DNA of 64,000 nucleotides from Cephalotus follicularis (GCA_001972305.1 BDDD01001956.1:62001-126000); one strand, 5' to 3'. Counted from the first letter of the stretch, positions 39,701-52,197 are shown. A program made the numbers and translations. The notes: a model not told the origin generated them from the sequence alone.

Positions 39701-40429
39701 AAATTTTGGGTTTCCCATCCGAGGTAACTTGTAATCCATCAGCAGCCGGGTCTACACCTGAATCTGAAAATAGACAAAGCTCATAAGTATCTGAATATGA
39801 TAGATTGAGACATAAACAAACAGTTTAAATCAGCAACAACATTTGCAAACACCTGAGAGCAAAAGAAACCACTTCTTTTTTTTCTTTTTGGAGATATTAA
39901 AAAATTAACAAGCAATTTCTTCATCATCACAATCTAAATACAATAAACTAAAACCTCACGTATCTATCTATAGCAATGGCTAAAACCAAATTATATAAAC
40001 AAATCAGTTAACACAGTAAATTAGCACAACTTTTTTTGTTTTTTTATCAGTTTGATATTCACCAAACAGAGAATAATGAATTCAAATTTGAGTACCGAAT
40101 ATAGCGATGAGAACGCCGCGGCCATCGTAGTGAGGAAAAGATTCAATGAAACGATCGGCAGCGATCTCTTTCTTCGGCATTAGTGAAGCCAAGAATGTTG
40201 ACTCGTTTAGCTTGAAATTGACGAGAGAACCGTTACCATCACCACAAGTAGTAGAGCTAGTGCTAAATGAGGAGCAAGGCATTGCCCTAAATCTGGAGCA
40301 ATTTCTATCAGTACTACTGCAACTATTTCTTTTGTTGTTGGTGAGATTTCTTTGGGGTCTACTTAGTAGACAAGAAAGAGCGTGCACTGGAGGAGTCCAG
40401 CACGACTCTTTTAATAATGTGTTCTGCAT
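13464..40429 (-). CDS. TPP2: Tripeptidyl peptidase II (subtilisin-like, family S8)
   Basis: I traced 34 exons joining in frame to 1365 residues; the Arabidopsis protein is about 1380. Exons from the start: 40096-40429, 39685-39763, 39522-39595, 38685-38794, 38496-38576, 37981-38067, 37754-37896, 35941-36091, 35739-35861, 35541-35624, 35232-35419, 34946-35120, 34679-34800, 34509-34588, 34142-34200, 32385-32539, 31561-31739, 30789-30901, 30551-30721, 29794-29922, 29591-29691, 29382-29499, 28954-29033, 28502-28574, 22099-22184, 21956-22007, 21724-21858, 21485-21556, 21251-21343, 20911-21006, 19684-19782, 19357-19449, 14146-14349, 13464-13622. TPP2 is a giant cytosolic exopeptidase that removes tripeptides from peptides released by the proteasome. 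The catalytic set is complete: Asp112, His339 (SPHGTHVAG), Asn437 (SSAGNSGPA) and Ser525 (NGTSMASP), with spacings close to human TPP2. The charged C-terminal part matches the plant family to the final SLPLF. Met50 (MPCSS) is an alternative start; residues 1-49 are basic and Ser-rich, as in plant forms suspected of plastid import. Introns 24 and 32 hold copia fossils. Intron 11 has a GC donor. Confidence 0.95.
14456..14680 (+). repeat. 5' LTR copy of copia fossil 1
   Basis: It aligns base for base with 18361-18585 with two differences. The 3' copy extends further on both sides, so this copy is not full length. Confidence 0.85.
18332..18660 (+). repeat. 3' LTR of copia fossil 1
   Basis: It begins TGTTAAGATTC directly after a purine tract (GCTGAGGGGAAG), the usual polypurine junction. 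The right edge is set only roughly, because the 5' copy does not cover it. Confidence 0.7.
22584..22774 (+). repeat. 5' LTR of copia fossil 2
   Basis: It contains AAGTTGGGCCTAACTAG and ends ...GAAGTAACA just before the primer-binding site. The left edge could be 22584 or 22590 because TGTTATT occurs twice. Confidence 0.8.
27636..27840 (+). repeat. 3' LTR of copia fossil 2
   Basis: It begins TGTTATTTGC after the polypurine tract and repeats the 5' LTR with many differences. It also carries a TA/CA dinucleotide run at about 27741-27790 where the 5' LTR has only a short TATATAT. Confidence 0.8.
32540..34141 (-). other. TPP2 intron 15
   Basis: A 1.6-kb intron with no repeat element that I can identify with confidence. 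A GC-richer patch at 32830-32970 and another at 33160-33290 look unlike the AT-rich remainder and may be old transposon pieces; no family is evident. Confidence 0.4.
36092..37753 (-). other. TPP2 intron 7
   Basis: A 1.66-kb intron. It contains a 55-bp tandem duplication at 37393-37502 and a weaker duplication (GCAGGTTGTCAA...GCCTAATG) at about 36391-36465. No gene or known element is seen. Confidence 0.6.
37393..37502. repeat. 55-bp tandem duplication in TPP2 intron 7
   Basis: The unit at 37393-37447 (beginning AAGATTCACCATCAGCCC) is repeated directly at 37448-37502 with a single base difference. The near-identity shows a recent event. Confidence 0.9.
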
Positions 40430-42982
40430 TTCCTTTTCTTTGTTTATTGGTCTGGGTATTTTGGTAATTTATTGGCTGTTTTCTTGTACAATTTCTTTTT
40501 CTTTTTTTCTTTTTCTTTTTTCTTTGTGGAGATTGGGTAGTGAACTGGTGTGGTGAACGAATGTGGGCTGTAACTTTAGGCGGTTGTTGTGGTGGTGGTT
40601 TGTTGGTTGGGTTGCGTGATTTGTGTTTGTGGTGAAATTACTGAATGTATCCTCGCATGAAATCCGATGACATCCACATCCTTTATGATCAATGGCCATA
40701 GAGATATTATATTCTGGTCTCTCATGATTTCTGAATATGGGGTCATGTCGGGCAGATTAAGAGACAAATTCTTACGCGGATCAGTCCACCGAACTAGATG
40801 AACTAAGGTGGAGAGGTTTTCTCTATCCTCTAGTCCCGTAGGTGGTCCATACAAGTTTCTCTCGGATAAGTTTATCTCTGATTAAGGATAAGATTATTTA
40901 ATTAAAGATGATAAGTGAGAGAATGTGAATCAACATTTGTTAACTGAATACTGAATGTGTTGATCTGAATATGTATAATTTCTCATTTTGACAGTCTAAT
41001 CTATATATTAAAAAGTATGTTATTTATAAAAATTATAATAAACTATAAATATTAGTTATTATGAGGATATTTTTGTCTAAATAGTCAATCAATAATAAGT
41101 GATATGCTTATTTTAAAACTCAAACAAATAAACTTATTGTATCTTTTACTTATCTATCCAGTATAAATAATAATAAGCACTTCAATAAGTGTAAGCAAAT
41201 GAACACTAAATCACAATCACTCGTTTTTAGGAATGGTAACGGACCGATCCAATAAGGATAGTAAAAGACCTGAAATTAGACACGCCTTTTTTGATATGAA
41301 ATTGGAATTGGGACAGACTTAGTACAAAAGTACACTACATTAATATCAAAATTGATCATACGGTAAAAAATAGGTATCGGAACAGAACCCAACATGACTC
41401 GTTAATAACAATATACCTAGGTCGGTTATGATCCATGATTCTAATACTTAGAAGCGACATGAAACCGCTTTTGATCTTATAAATTTGTATCATAATCTGT
41501 CTGAAATCGAATTTCAAAAAAATACCATCCCATCGGTAAGGTTCCAGTTCGGTTCCTTGCAGGTACGATTCTAATTGTTATTCATACCTATATTGCAATG
41601 GATGCGACTTCTCTCTAATTTAAAAAGCTTAGTAACTTATTGTTAGTGAGGATTTCACTATTTAAAAAACGCTCTTAGGACACTAAGTACAAGACACACA
41701 GGTTAAAACACTTGTAAATTGAGGCAAAATGATTTTATTTAAGCGCATGAAACGCATGTTTTTTTATGAGACACGCGATGTGTTTTGTAAAAACGAGAGA
41801 GTTTTTTCTAACAATATTCATTAAAATAATAAAAATAAATAAACTAGTGGGAAAAGGGATTATAAGTCAACAAAGTTAATTTGACAAGCGACATGTAAAA
41901 TCAAATATTATGTTTTAGATAATTTGATAATTGTTTTGTTTATTTTTTCAAGTTTCTAAATTATTTTTCATATAAAATACAATGTAATTTCTAAAATCCT
42001 ATGCATTTTATTTCCCTAAGACGCGGGTCTTTGCCTTGCGTCTCACTCCAATACCCCCTCACACTTCAATGCGGGGGTTTATTTAGTACCACTATGGTTC
42101 ACAATGAGATTCAAGTTCAGATTACTTCATTGGTTACAAAAATTAGATAGCAACATAACAAAGCTCCACTTTAATTGTTTAGATTATGGGTTTGATACTG
42201 TTGTATATTTCACAAAAATATCGTGTAAAAGTACTATGAACAAAAATGTTTTGGTAAAGCTGAAATTGTTTGAAAAATTCAACGACTGAATATCTACAAA
42301 CAAAATTAACGAATATGTGTTCGGTTTCAAACTCTTACATTAAAAACATGAAATGTGGACTCATGAAAAGTATTTTCATAACTAATACATTTGGATCCAG
42401 TAGAAAAGTGTTGTTTTTAAGGTAAAAATCGAAGTACTTTAACGAAAGTTAGTTGGGTCCAAAGGTGATTTTGACTACTCAAAGCAGTACCAAACATGGA
42501 TTAAACAATAAAGGTTAGATTTCAAGGATGTAAACGCCGATGATTTATGAATATAGATGACAAAAAAATTGAAGATAAGAATGGAGATTGCACTGTAAGG
42601 ACTAGACTTGGTTGTTGATTTTTATTCAATCTTGGTGTGTCAGAATATAAACTAGATTCTTAATTCCTAATATTGGGACTGGATTTAGTCTTTTTTTTTT
42701 CTTTAAAAGAATAAAGAAGTCTTCTTTTTCCTATAAGAAATTCATTTTTTTACAAATCTAACATGTTTATTTCAATTTTTAAATCAATTAAATATTTTTA
42801 ACTATTACGTTGTGACATAATAAATCAAATGATTGGATTTATAAGAAAATGATTGAATCTAAAACCTAGTGCTTCTAGGTCTATTTTGAATTTTGGTTTA
42901 CTAAAACTTTTGAATATTCTAAAAGATTATTAAAATTTCCAGTTGATTATTTAATTTGTATTTCCTAAATAATTATGATCGT
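40430..42982. other. Spacer upstream of TPP2
   Basis: This should include the TPP2 promoter and leader (40430-40600, with a long T/C-rich tract at about 40490-40520). The stretch 41220-41580, with GGAATGGTAACGGACCG at one end and GGTTCCAGTTCGGTTCC near the other, looks like a decayed hAT-type repeat, but its ends are not convincing. I see no gene. Confidence 0.4.
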
Positions 42983-43086
42983 AGATTTTCAATGTTGTAG
43001 TTGTTACTAGTAACCTTTTGGTTTCCTGATTGTTAGATTCTCAATGTTGTAGTTATTACTAATGACCTTTCGGTTTCCTGAGTGTG
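42983..43086. repeat. 52-bp tandem duplication
   Basis: The unit at 42983-43034 (AGATTTTCAATGTTGTAG...) is repeated at 43035-43086 (AGATTCTCAATGTTGTAG...) with a handful of differences. It lies just before the coding fossil at 43.2 kb. Confidence 0.85.
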
Positions 43087-43198
43087 GCCTAATGCGGATA
43101 AACAATGATGCAACTTAGAGGATTGGAACAATATCTTGGTATGCTTAGTATATCAAGTACATCCTCTTTGCTTAATTCTAATAGCTTCATCTTATCAC

Positions 43199-44086
43199 AT
43201 GACCACGCAGTTTAATCCTACTAGACGGGAAGAAAATACCGCTGCAACATTGGCTCCCTCAGTCAGCATTAGACGTCAAACTACTGGCGTATCTCCTTGT
43301 GTTGTTGGTGACGTCGATACCTCTGAGCTCCGTGCGAAGATCATGGCCACCAGTATAAAGCTATTGAATGAGACCACAGATAATAACTATAGAAAATGTG
43401 GTTATTATGTTTCTGCATTATGTTGCGCGGTCGAATCCTTGAAACAAGTGATTAGGCCAGCTATGGAGTCTTTGGGTATGAGACTAGAATGATTAGATTG
43501 CCGAGCCAGATCGAGGAAATGGCAATTGATCTAATTGAAGGGAATAACGATCCCAAATTTCTCATTGTTTTTGGACAACTTGTGCTGGTCCTGTTTAAGA
43601 ACCTATCAAGTGAAAGCTGTTACAGTTTCATTGCACGTAGGATTACTACGATGAAGGCGCTTGGTCGGTGCGACCCCCAGGACACTAACTGGAAAGTTGT
43701 GCTCCATTCTTTCATGGACTGGCATGCCTGCAGTGGTCTATAATTGTGATGTGCTACTCTCTACCAAGTCACCGGTGCTTTGTGATCCAGCTGTCAAACA
43801 AGGGTTGCAGAATTTTGCACTCGCCTTCTATAAGATTCTCAGTTTTGAGATGCCACAGTTCTTTATGATTTTTGCCTCCAATCTTGACCGGAGATTATTA
43901 GACCCATCAAGGTTCCCAATTCTTAGTGCTGTTGCCCAATCTCTCCGACAGGAACACGTTGGCCCTGCGAGCCAGATAGCGTCCGTGGTTTCCCGGGACA
44001 GCCCCACCGTGACTCAAATATTTAGCACTTCACAACATTGCAATCGCACGCGAGGAATCAGCGACTACTTTCCTGTAAAGTGTTGA
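43199..44086 (+). pseudogene. Broken intronless coding fossil, family unknown
   Basis: About 295 codons' worth of protein-like sequence without introns, interrupted about twice. It opens near MTTQFNPTRREENTAAT and ends ...GISDYFPVKC followed by a stop. Amino-acid make-up is that of a folded, mostly helical protein, with features such as NETTDNNYRKCGYYVSAL and DPSRFPILSAVAQSLR. I do not recognise a plant family, reverse transcriptase, transposase or zinc-finger motif. Length, lack of introns and style are compatible with a captured nucleocapsid or coat protein of a non-retroviral plant RNA virus, but this rests on impression only. A decayed plant gene copied back from mRNA is the main alternative; no poly(A) tract is seen. 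Confidence 0.45.
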
Positions 44087-45944
44087 AGTGGTATAGGAAT
44101 GACTTCAGTAACACAGAGACAACAGAGACTTATTTCTTTTGGGATCGACTATTATCTCCTATACGTAATTGGGAACATGTTAGATGATTGAATATTCTAG
44201 CCTATGGACTAGGGCTTGTTTGATATATACATAAGTGATTGGGCAGTTTCATTGAATAGTGATTGAATATAACTTTGCTTCGGTTGCATTCCAATTATGG
44301 AAGGGCTTTTTAACAGGTACATTTGTCACCAATATTTGGCCCTGTGATAGCATCACTTAATAACATGGTAAAAAAAATTTAAATTATGGATCACAGAGTC
44401 ATCCAGTAGTACAAAATCAAAGATTATCTCTACTTATTCTGAAGGCAACCAGATAATTAACAAGGTGATCAAAAACTTTTGGACTTTTGAATATGGTCAG
44501 ATCATAATTTTGAGCTATTATATAATATAGCAAACATAAGGTAATTCTTAACTGAGATGTTGGTGCAGTCAAGGTGTGGCAATATCTATTAGTTGTTATC
44601 CCTTTTGATAACAGAAATCATCTTCGTTTATCATTATATAGCAATTTTCAGTCATCGTCCAACATTTATGTGTAAACGGGACTATCATTGACATTCAATT
44701 AAGAGGATACTTATGACTGACTTTGAACTTTACCCATGTTTTACATCTGTAAATGTTTATCAATTGTTTGTAATCCATTTCCAACTGTTAGGCCAATGCA
44801 TTTCTGATCTTAAACAGATTTCCATGATGCACACTGTCAAAGTAAATAAGCATTGTGAATTATGAAAAATATACAGTTTCTTTACACCTTTAACTTTTCT
44901 ATTTTCAATGATAATTAACTTTATCTTAAGAACCTTAGAGAAGACACCCTCTCGTACCCCTTTTTATTTCCATTATTGAAGTATGCATGCATTACTGGGG
45001 CCTACGCTTTCTATGTGTGTGGTTCCACGCTGGCAGCTGTTACTGTTATACTTGCCTTCTGGCGAAATGACTACTGAGCCATATAATGTAGACATTGAAA
45101 CAACTAAAGCACTAAAAGCAGTTTATTAATTACATCTGATTTTTTCAGATAAAATTATTGAAATTTAATTTAAGTTCGAAACAATAATATTGGGTTAATT
45201 CTTTGATACAAAAAGTACCGTAACTTCATTAAACTCCAACACATTCACGTAAAGTAATACCTAAAGAAAATAAAGAAGGAAATTCTAAAAGAAAAAGAAA
45301 GAAAAGAAACAGTTGATTGGATAAAACCAAAAAAAGAAAAGAATATTTTAAAAAGAAAGGACACTTAAAAAACATAAGTGAAGGTAAGTTGGAAATAAAT
45401 TTTTTTAATAACATCAAAAATACCCTTTCCCTCCAAGACAAAAATAAATAAATAAACAAATTATCTTTTATCTGAAAAAAAATAATTCCAAACAATCTTT
45501 TCCTCTTAATTCTTTCAATCCAAACATAATGTAAATTTCTTAATGAACCCATATAAAATCTACCCAATCTCAACTCCATATTTAATTTAACGGAAACTGA
45601 AAAGGGGATAAAAGAAAAAGGGAAAAATTGAATCTTTAGATGACCATTCAAAAAACCAATCAGTTGTAAGATTCAACTTTCTTTTGTGATCTTTTGTTCT
45701 CCGAATACCAGTAACAGTTTCCGTTCAGGTTTGGCAAAGAATAATAATAACCAATGAAACTTTATCATTGATTGACTTGGTAAGATTTACAATCACGTAA
45801 ATCATGTGTAATTTTCTTGTTAAAAAATTGCTAAATATGTATAACACAAGTCTATTTCCTTTCCATATCTCTTTCTTTCCTCAACAGTATGAGAAATGAC
45901 AATATACTTCCCTGCTAGTATCTGAATCATTTATTGAACCTGCA
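44087..45944. other. Spacer between the coding fossil and PAE
   Basis: AT-rich DNA without a recognisable gene. The purine-rich stretch at 45240-45500 gives a long minus-strand frame made of Phe, Leu and Ser, which is a product of base composition. The right end should hold the PAE 3' untranslated region. Confidence 0.5.
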
Positions 45945-48900
45945 TTACATGCTCTTCAGTAACAACCAAAACACTATGTGCTCCCACATAGTTGCTATCA
46001 AATTTGCTTGAATTTTCAAGGACGTTACCTGAGACGATGGAATTAGGTTATGACAGGTAGAGTCACAAGGATATGGACAGTCAATCTCCTTAGTTACCCT
46101 TCTGCTGTAGTACCAATCACCAACTGCTTCTGCAATGGTCTGCAAAAAGTGTCTAGAGCTTACTTGACAATGCGGAATTTTTTAGATTTTTGGGTGTGAT
46201 TATTGCGAAATCTAGTAGAGTTACAAATATGGGATCATGACTGATACTTTTAAGACTACCACACACCTTTTAAATAAATACAACAGGTTATGTGGAATAT
46301 AATATTGCATTAATTGAAACCAAGGGATCTATATTCTGAGAAAGCTTGCACACTTGTTAATGTAGATCGGACAAGAAATCCAAGTCTAGACTAATGACCA
46401 TAATTTAGGAAGTTGAAAATAGAAAAAAATTTGCCACTGATCAGATAGGATCAGCGGAATGCAAATGTAAGATAAACAAACTACCCTAAAAATGTGCATG
46501 CAGCATGCTAACAAATTACAGAGTAGAATTATGTTGTATTAATTAACAGACTTGATTTCATACAATCAGATTGGTCATACCTGAGTTTGATTCAGTAATT
46601 GCCTGATTTAACTGATTCAAATGTCGATTGGATTATATGAAATACTAAATTGTTTTTCACAATTGATCTGTTCCGTCAAGAAAACTCTGACATAATACCG
46701 GAGCCTACTCAAATAATAGATAACATGACAAAAAGCCAGCAACCTTGGGACTTAAAGCAGACTCTTGTACACAGATTTGTAGAATGTCTAGGTGCCTGAG
46801 TGCAAGCTAGTTACCTTGTTATGTATCCTTGGAGAGTCGACCGCAAACCATGTATCTTGTGACTCACTTTGGCAATGAGCAAAGCAGGAATTTATAAACA
46901 TCCCGCCTCCTGCTGAATTTGTAAAGAATGAACTCAAAGCTACAAGCATGCTGCGCCTAAAACCTGGAGGAGAAAATAGAGATTCTCGATTTAAAATTGC
47001 TAATCATCTGATGTGAAATTTTACTGACTTTTTCATTGTTTAAGATACACACACACACACACACACACACATACAATCCAACCTTGCAATACATCTATCT
47101 GGTTTGCATCACATGATGCTGCATTGAGCTTGCAGTGATTCCAATATCCACGCAAATCAGCAGAGGGTGGCACCAGTATATGATGGAACTGTTTGACAAT
47201 TGAAGCTATTTGATAATGTAGCATCAACTACACCAATAAAATAAATGGTATGTGACTTATGATCACTTGGAATGGAGGAAAGGTTACTTGGTACACATCA
47301 TAAGCTGAGTTCAATATAAAATATGGTGTTGTAATATATTCCAAAGCATACTGTGGGAAGAAGCACTGCACAAGTCCAAGGTAAGGTCAATTCAGTATGG
47401 TGTATGAAAGATATACATGCATTGATGGGGCAACAGTGGGGGAAAGTAGCAAAAATTATACCAGAGTTGGATAGTCGAAGGAACCAGTGCATTTCTGATC
47501 CAGATTTGGTTCAATCCCCTGCCATGCACACTTCTCACGTGTGAAAATTACCTTTATGATTCCAAAAGGCAATCAAGAAACGACTTGTCCATTAAAGAAC
47601 TTACTTTGGCTAAGCAGGAACAAAAAACGAGCTTCTTTCTCAGCATATAAGTTAATTGCACGTTGAATTTGTACTTAATTAAGTATTGTTCTTTGATCAT
47701 CTTTTTTATGTAAAGTGATATTGAAAATCAATAGACTGTAAAAACAAAAGCTTCATAAGGAAGGTCATGAATGGAAAGGTGTACCTGTAGAGAAACAAGA
47801 TTCTGAAAGAAGGTCCTCATAGTGCGTTTCAAGCTAATGTCTCTTCTGTATGGAGAACAGTAAAATGGTAAGTGATGTTAGAAGCAAAAGAAGCAATACA
47901 GGAAAACGTGATAAAGAGAAAGCAAACGTACTCGTCCAAGAAAAACCCAGCATCACTCAAGCATTTAACATTGGTATTCCTTGGCAAAATACTAGTAAAG
48001 TTGTCACAATGCACAAAAGTTGCTAAACCACCAGCAGAGCAACCTGAAAGCAATGCCTAGAAATAGAAGAGATGTAACAGATTATTTGATGTTATCAATC
48101 AAGCTTGCAAAGACCATAATTTTGACCAACACTCAAGTGCTTTACCTTACGAGCTGTGGACAATCCTTTGGGTAGAAGATCACGAATGATAGCTTCCCAT
48201 ATTTTTTGCCCCCTGAAATAAAGCAATGATGTCTGTCGTTCATTTTACAAACAGGCACACGAAAAAGGAATCAATTAGTTGGACATTGTACATGGCCGTT
48301 ACTGTGATACACGGAAAATACTAAGTTTATGATTGATGAACGCCATGCCACCCTGGCTCTCTCAGATGTCAGTGACTTCTGATGCCAACAATGAACAACC
48401 TATTCGAGTTGAAAGGCACTTACCTGTCTGCACAATACACCAACAGTTGGGGTACCATGAGACACAGTGGTGCCCATCACATGAGGAAATTGGGTGGCAT
48501 ATTATTAGTCCAATAACACAAGGCTATTTAAGCAGTAATACAATATTTGTCTGTCAATTATAAATTAAATGTCATTTTTCATGCTTAGTTGACTGCAAGC
48601 TATCAGTTTCAGTTAGCACAGAGTAACGTAAGCACTAAATACACATAAGAATCTCTCAACCGCCTAAAATGTGAAAAATTAGTGGTTTGTGATACTCCAG
48701 CGTTAGCGCACTAGCTCACATTGTCGTCAATTTTCTTCTATTTTTTCTCAGTAGAGACATTCCTTTTCCCAACTTTATTTTTTCTGATTCGTAAAGTATT
48801 AGTTTTGACGATAGGTAAACTAAATTGCCCCTACTATAAGATGATATTGGCGTGTAATATTTCAACAAATAACTGGAGCACATATTTGTATTATTGTTAG

Positions 48901-51900
48901 TATAGCTAGGGAGAATCAATCCAAACTTCACGCAGATCTCTAGAAACCAATTTCAATGATTTATAATAATTTTTTACCGGTCTTCTACTATAAGAGCCAG
49001 GTGAACATATAGAAATAGAGAAAGTTAATTACCCCATTGTCAAATTTGCTATCGCCAGCGAATGATGCACCATCACAATATCTTAGCTTCACACGGTTCC
49101 AATTGTAAAAATCTGATTTACAGTCACAAATAAATGGTTATTTCCATGAATGAACATGAAAAGATTGGTAATTCTTATCGGAGAGCAAGGCCAACTAACA
49201 ACAGAAGGAATAGCTAGCCCCTGCCACATTGAATAACGGTGAAAAGAAAAAACTTTAACTCCCCTCTAATCGAAACTCGTACTCAGTTACTCATTTGACT
49301 TTCAAGTGAGGTATTATTGTCTTTTTCACTATCTTTTGAGTGTGTGCGAGAGACGCAAGCTATGATCACGACAAACAGTGTAAACTAACCCTCGAATTAA
49401 AATTTGGGTGAGATGCTCTTTGCAGTACAGTTTTAAAAGAAAATATGCATGTGCATTGTTTATGGTGCATGCTTTGCAATGGTGTAATGCTATTAACTAT
49501 GAATTATAAAATCAAAATATTATTAATATTTTTTAAATATTATTAAAAATATTATTAATTTTTAATAATATAATTATTAATAATATTTTAATAATTAATA
49601 CATTTATCATACTACTGGTAATTAATAACATTACGATCGTAAAAGCTCAAAACAGGAGAGGATGTAACTCCAGCCACCAGGAGGACGGTCTGTCCACACA
49701 GGAAATCCATGTGACTTTGCCCACTTACACCTTCAACTCTAGACAAGGACATGTCCACTTTAGGACGGAAAACATTGCTAATTATTAATGTTTTCTACCA
49801 TCACAGGGAATCTAGGTAAGGAAAAATAGAAGTTACGTTCTTTAGTTATTGATAGGCATAAAATAATTGTATTAAAATAATAAAATTATAATTATAATGA
49901 ATAAAAATTATATAAATATAGTTATTTTATAATTATTACTCACAAAATAATTATTCATATCTATTTTTTTTTAATTATATATGGTTAATGCAAATTAAAC
50001 AATATCGAGAGATTCAGATCTAAGTGGCATGCAACACTTCGGTGAACTAAGCATTCCAAGAGTAATCCATACATTTCAAATAAGAGGAGTGATGTAATTT
50101 ATAAATGTGATGTTTATTGATACTTAATTGAATTAAAAATTGATATACAATTTTAAAAAAAATCGTTTCTCATGGTGTCCATGCGGAGTAATTATTGAGA
50201 TTAATCGTATCAACTAAATTGACTCAGGAACAGGACAAGCTACATTACACCTTTTGTAGACGCCATGGTCAAGGACATAAATGTCCAAAAAAATTAAAGA
50301 TAGGAATAAGTACCTGGATTAAGAGAGGCATTGTTACTCAGGATTCCAGAAAAGACCTCCCATTTGGACATGTAACGTGTGGATCCACGCCGAGTTTTTG
50401 CTCTCTCTAAGCATAATTGTATATCATTGCACCATCCACCACCCTGATAAGGTTACAATACATAAAATGTGAATTAAATACCATAAATTGAGAATTTGGA
50501 CCCACTAACCTAACAGTGACTAAACCATTAACGTTGCGATCATTACCATTGAGGGATATAACTGGTGTATCCTTTTTAAGGCCTTAGCTTACTGTTTATA
50601 CTTTTTATCCCTTAAAGCAAAAAGGCATTAATATTGTTTGGGTTTGACTTCTTCGACCAGGAAACCAATATACATAATTTTGTGAATGTTTGTGTGTATA
50701 TGTGGGATTATGACGTCTCCAAAATAGTGGAAATGCTTGATTGATTTAAGTTAAAAATGAACGATGTACATACTGATATATATTTGTCATGAATTTATAA
50801 TTAACTATCTAATATAAGTCTGTATATATGTGAGCTTATTAGTTTAGAACCCAATAATCAATAAAATTTTAATTTATTTATTATATATATATATATATAT
50901 ATATAACTGAACACAGCGATTTTGATATCAAACTTGATAATGTTTAAAACAATTTATTACTTGAATCTAAAACCTAACATTTTTAACCATCTAATCCTTA
51001 CATTTTTAACCATCAAATGGTATGTGTTATTATATATATAGATATTGTTATATGGGGTATTATGCATATCACAATTATATGGTCATACTTGTTTAATTAT
51101 CGTTACCTATTCATCATATATATATTGTCATGAACATTACATATTTTGTACTTATGATCTAGATCATGTTTAGTCTTACATATGTTAGGAATTCTTGTGT
51201 ATACAAACTAAACAGAACAATAATATTACAAAATATTTATACAAATGTTGGTTTGATAATTAAGTCATGTTCAAAATTGAGTGTCAACACAAATACAATA
51301 TTTTCTCATTCTCTCCTCCACTTTTTTGATCCCAAATGTCGAGGTATTCACTTTTATTTTACCAATAATGCAAATAATGTGATACACAAAACTTTCACCG
51401 GTTAGGCTATTAGTATATGGTGGCGTCAAAAATAGAGCTTTCATAAGCTCGTGTTGATTAATACGCAAATAAATTTGGAAATGTCACAAGTGAATCTTTG
51501 CAAATTCAGTATATGTCATATGAGTAACTTAAACACAGCCTATTATAAATTTAGAAAAGGACTTACAAATGACTACAGTAGCAGCTGTAGCGGCACCAAG
51601 GTGGCCCACAATAAAGCTTAACTATAGGGCAAATTGCAAAAGGCAACAAAGCACAAAACACGAGACATAGAGAAGTGCTAACAAGGTCGTATCGGAGAAA
51701 TCTTCAATCAATAAAAAATGAATAACAATTCCAGAAAAAGGAGAAATTCTGCCAACGTGGTAAAACATGATTGGAGGATAAGACAAGTCCTAAAAATTTC
51801 CTACTGGTTCTAAATATTTTTTGAATAATTTAATGGTAATAAAATATTTACCTCAAACTGCAAAAGCCAGTTCCCTTCTCCGGCGCCGAATCCTCTGTGC

Positions 51901-52197
51901 AGATGATAAGCTGGCAAACTTCCGTCCAAGCAAACTACAAAATTTTCACAAGTTACAATAATCAAAACCAAGAAAATAAATAAATAAATGTTAAATAGAA
52001 TAAAACATATGTATATATACACACACTGCAAATTTAATTTACGATTAAACAAACTTACAAGCACCAAGAGCCGAAGCGTCGTGTACCAGAGTCATGCTAA
52101 CGAGAAGCCGATCATCATCTGAGTGAATACAACACGGGGCGCATGTTAGCAAAGCCAGTACTATCGCTAGTGCTATATTTACCATCTTCACATTCAT
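45945..52197 (-). CDS. PAE: Pectin acetylesterase (family CE13)
   Basis: Twelve exons join in frame to 429 residues: 52059-52197, 51852-51934, 50314-50443, 49033-49112, 48146-48232, 47932-48056, 47785-47845, 47462-47518, 47288-47365, 47083-47188, 46815-46963, 45945-46139. The enzyme removes acetyl groups from pectin in the cell wall. The ATG at 52197 opens a signal peptide (hydrophobic core near residues 6-23). Family landmarks: GGGWCND, the nucleophile motif SGCSAGG (Ser180), AYDVYQ (Asp277), NSCFAHCQ (His345) and the C-terminal [12 protein letters not shown] with paired cysteines. Ser, Asp and His match the triad known from the related Notum hydrolases. After CHNL the frame runs on about 30 residues before a stop; a possible donor (CAG/GTAACG) lies just after SSQ, so the last few codons are less certain. 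Intron 3 is the longest short of intron 2 and is very AT-rich. Confidence 0.93.
47047..47070. repeat. AC microsatellite in PAE intron 10
   Basis: About twelve AC units close to the exon 10 donor at 47083. It is a plain dinucleotide repeat with no coding role. Confidence 0.9.
49496..49620. repeat. AT-only palindromic tract in PAE intron 3
   Basis: A stretch of almost pure A/T built from repeats of TATTAAT and ATTAATA, able to fold on itself. It may be the core of a degenerate MITE, but I found no clear ends. Confidence 0.5.

Noticed and set aside
41220-41580. A complete hAT element
   Set aside because: The ends show only weak inverted similarity and no matching 8-bp flanks, so I left it as a possible relic within the spacer.
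45229-45651. A 140-codon open frame on the minus strand
   Set aside because: It is made almost wholly of Phe, Leu, Ile, Lys and Ser from a purine-rich low-complexity tract. It has no domain, and the composition explains its openness.
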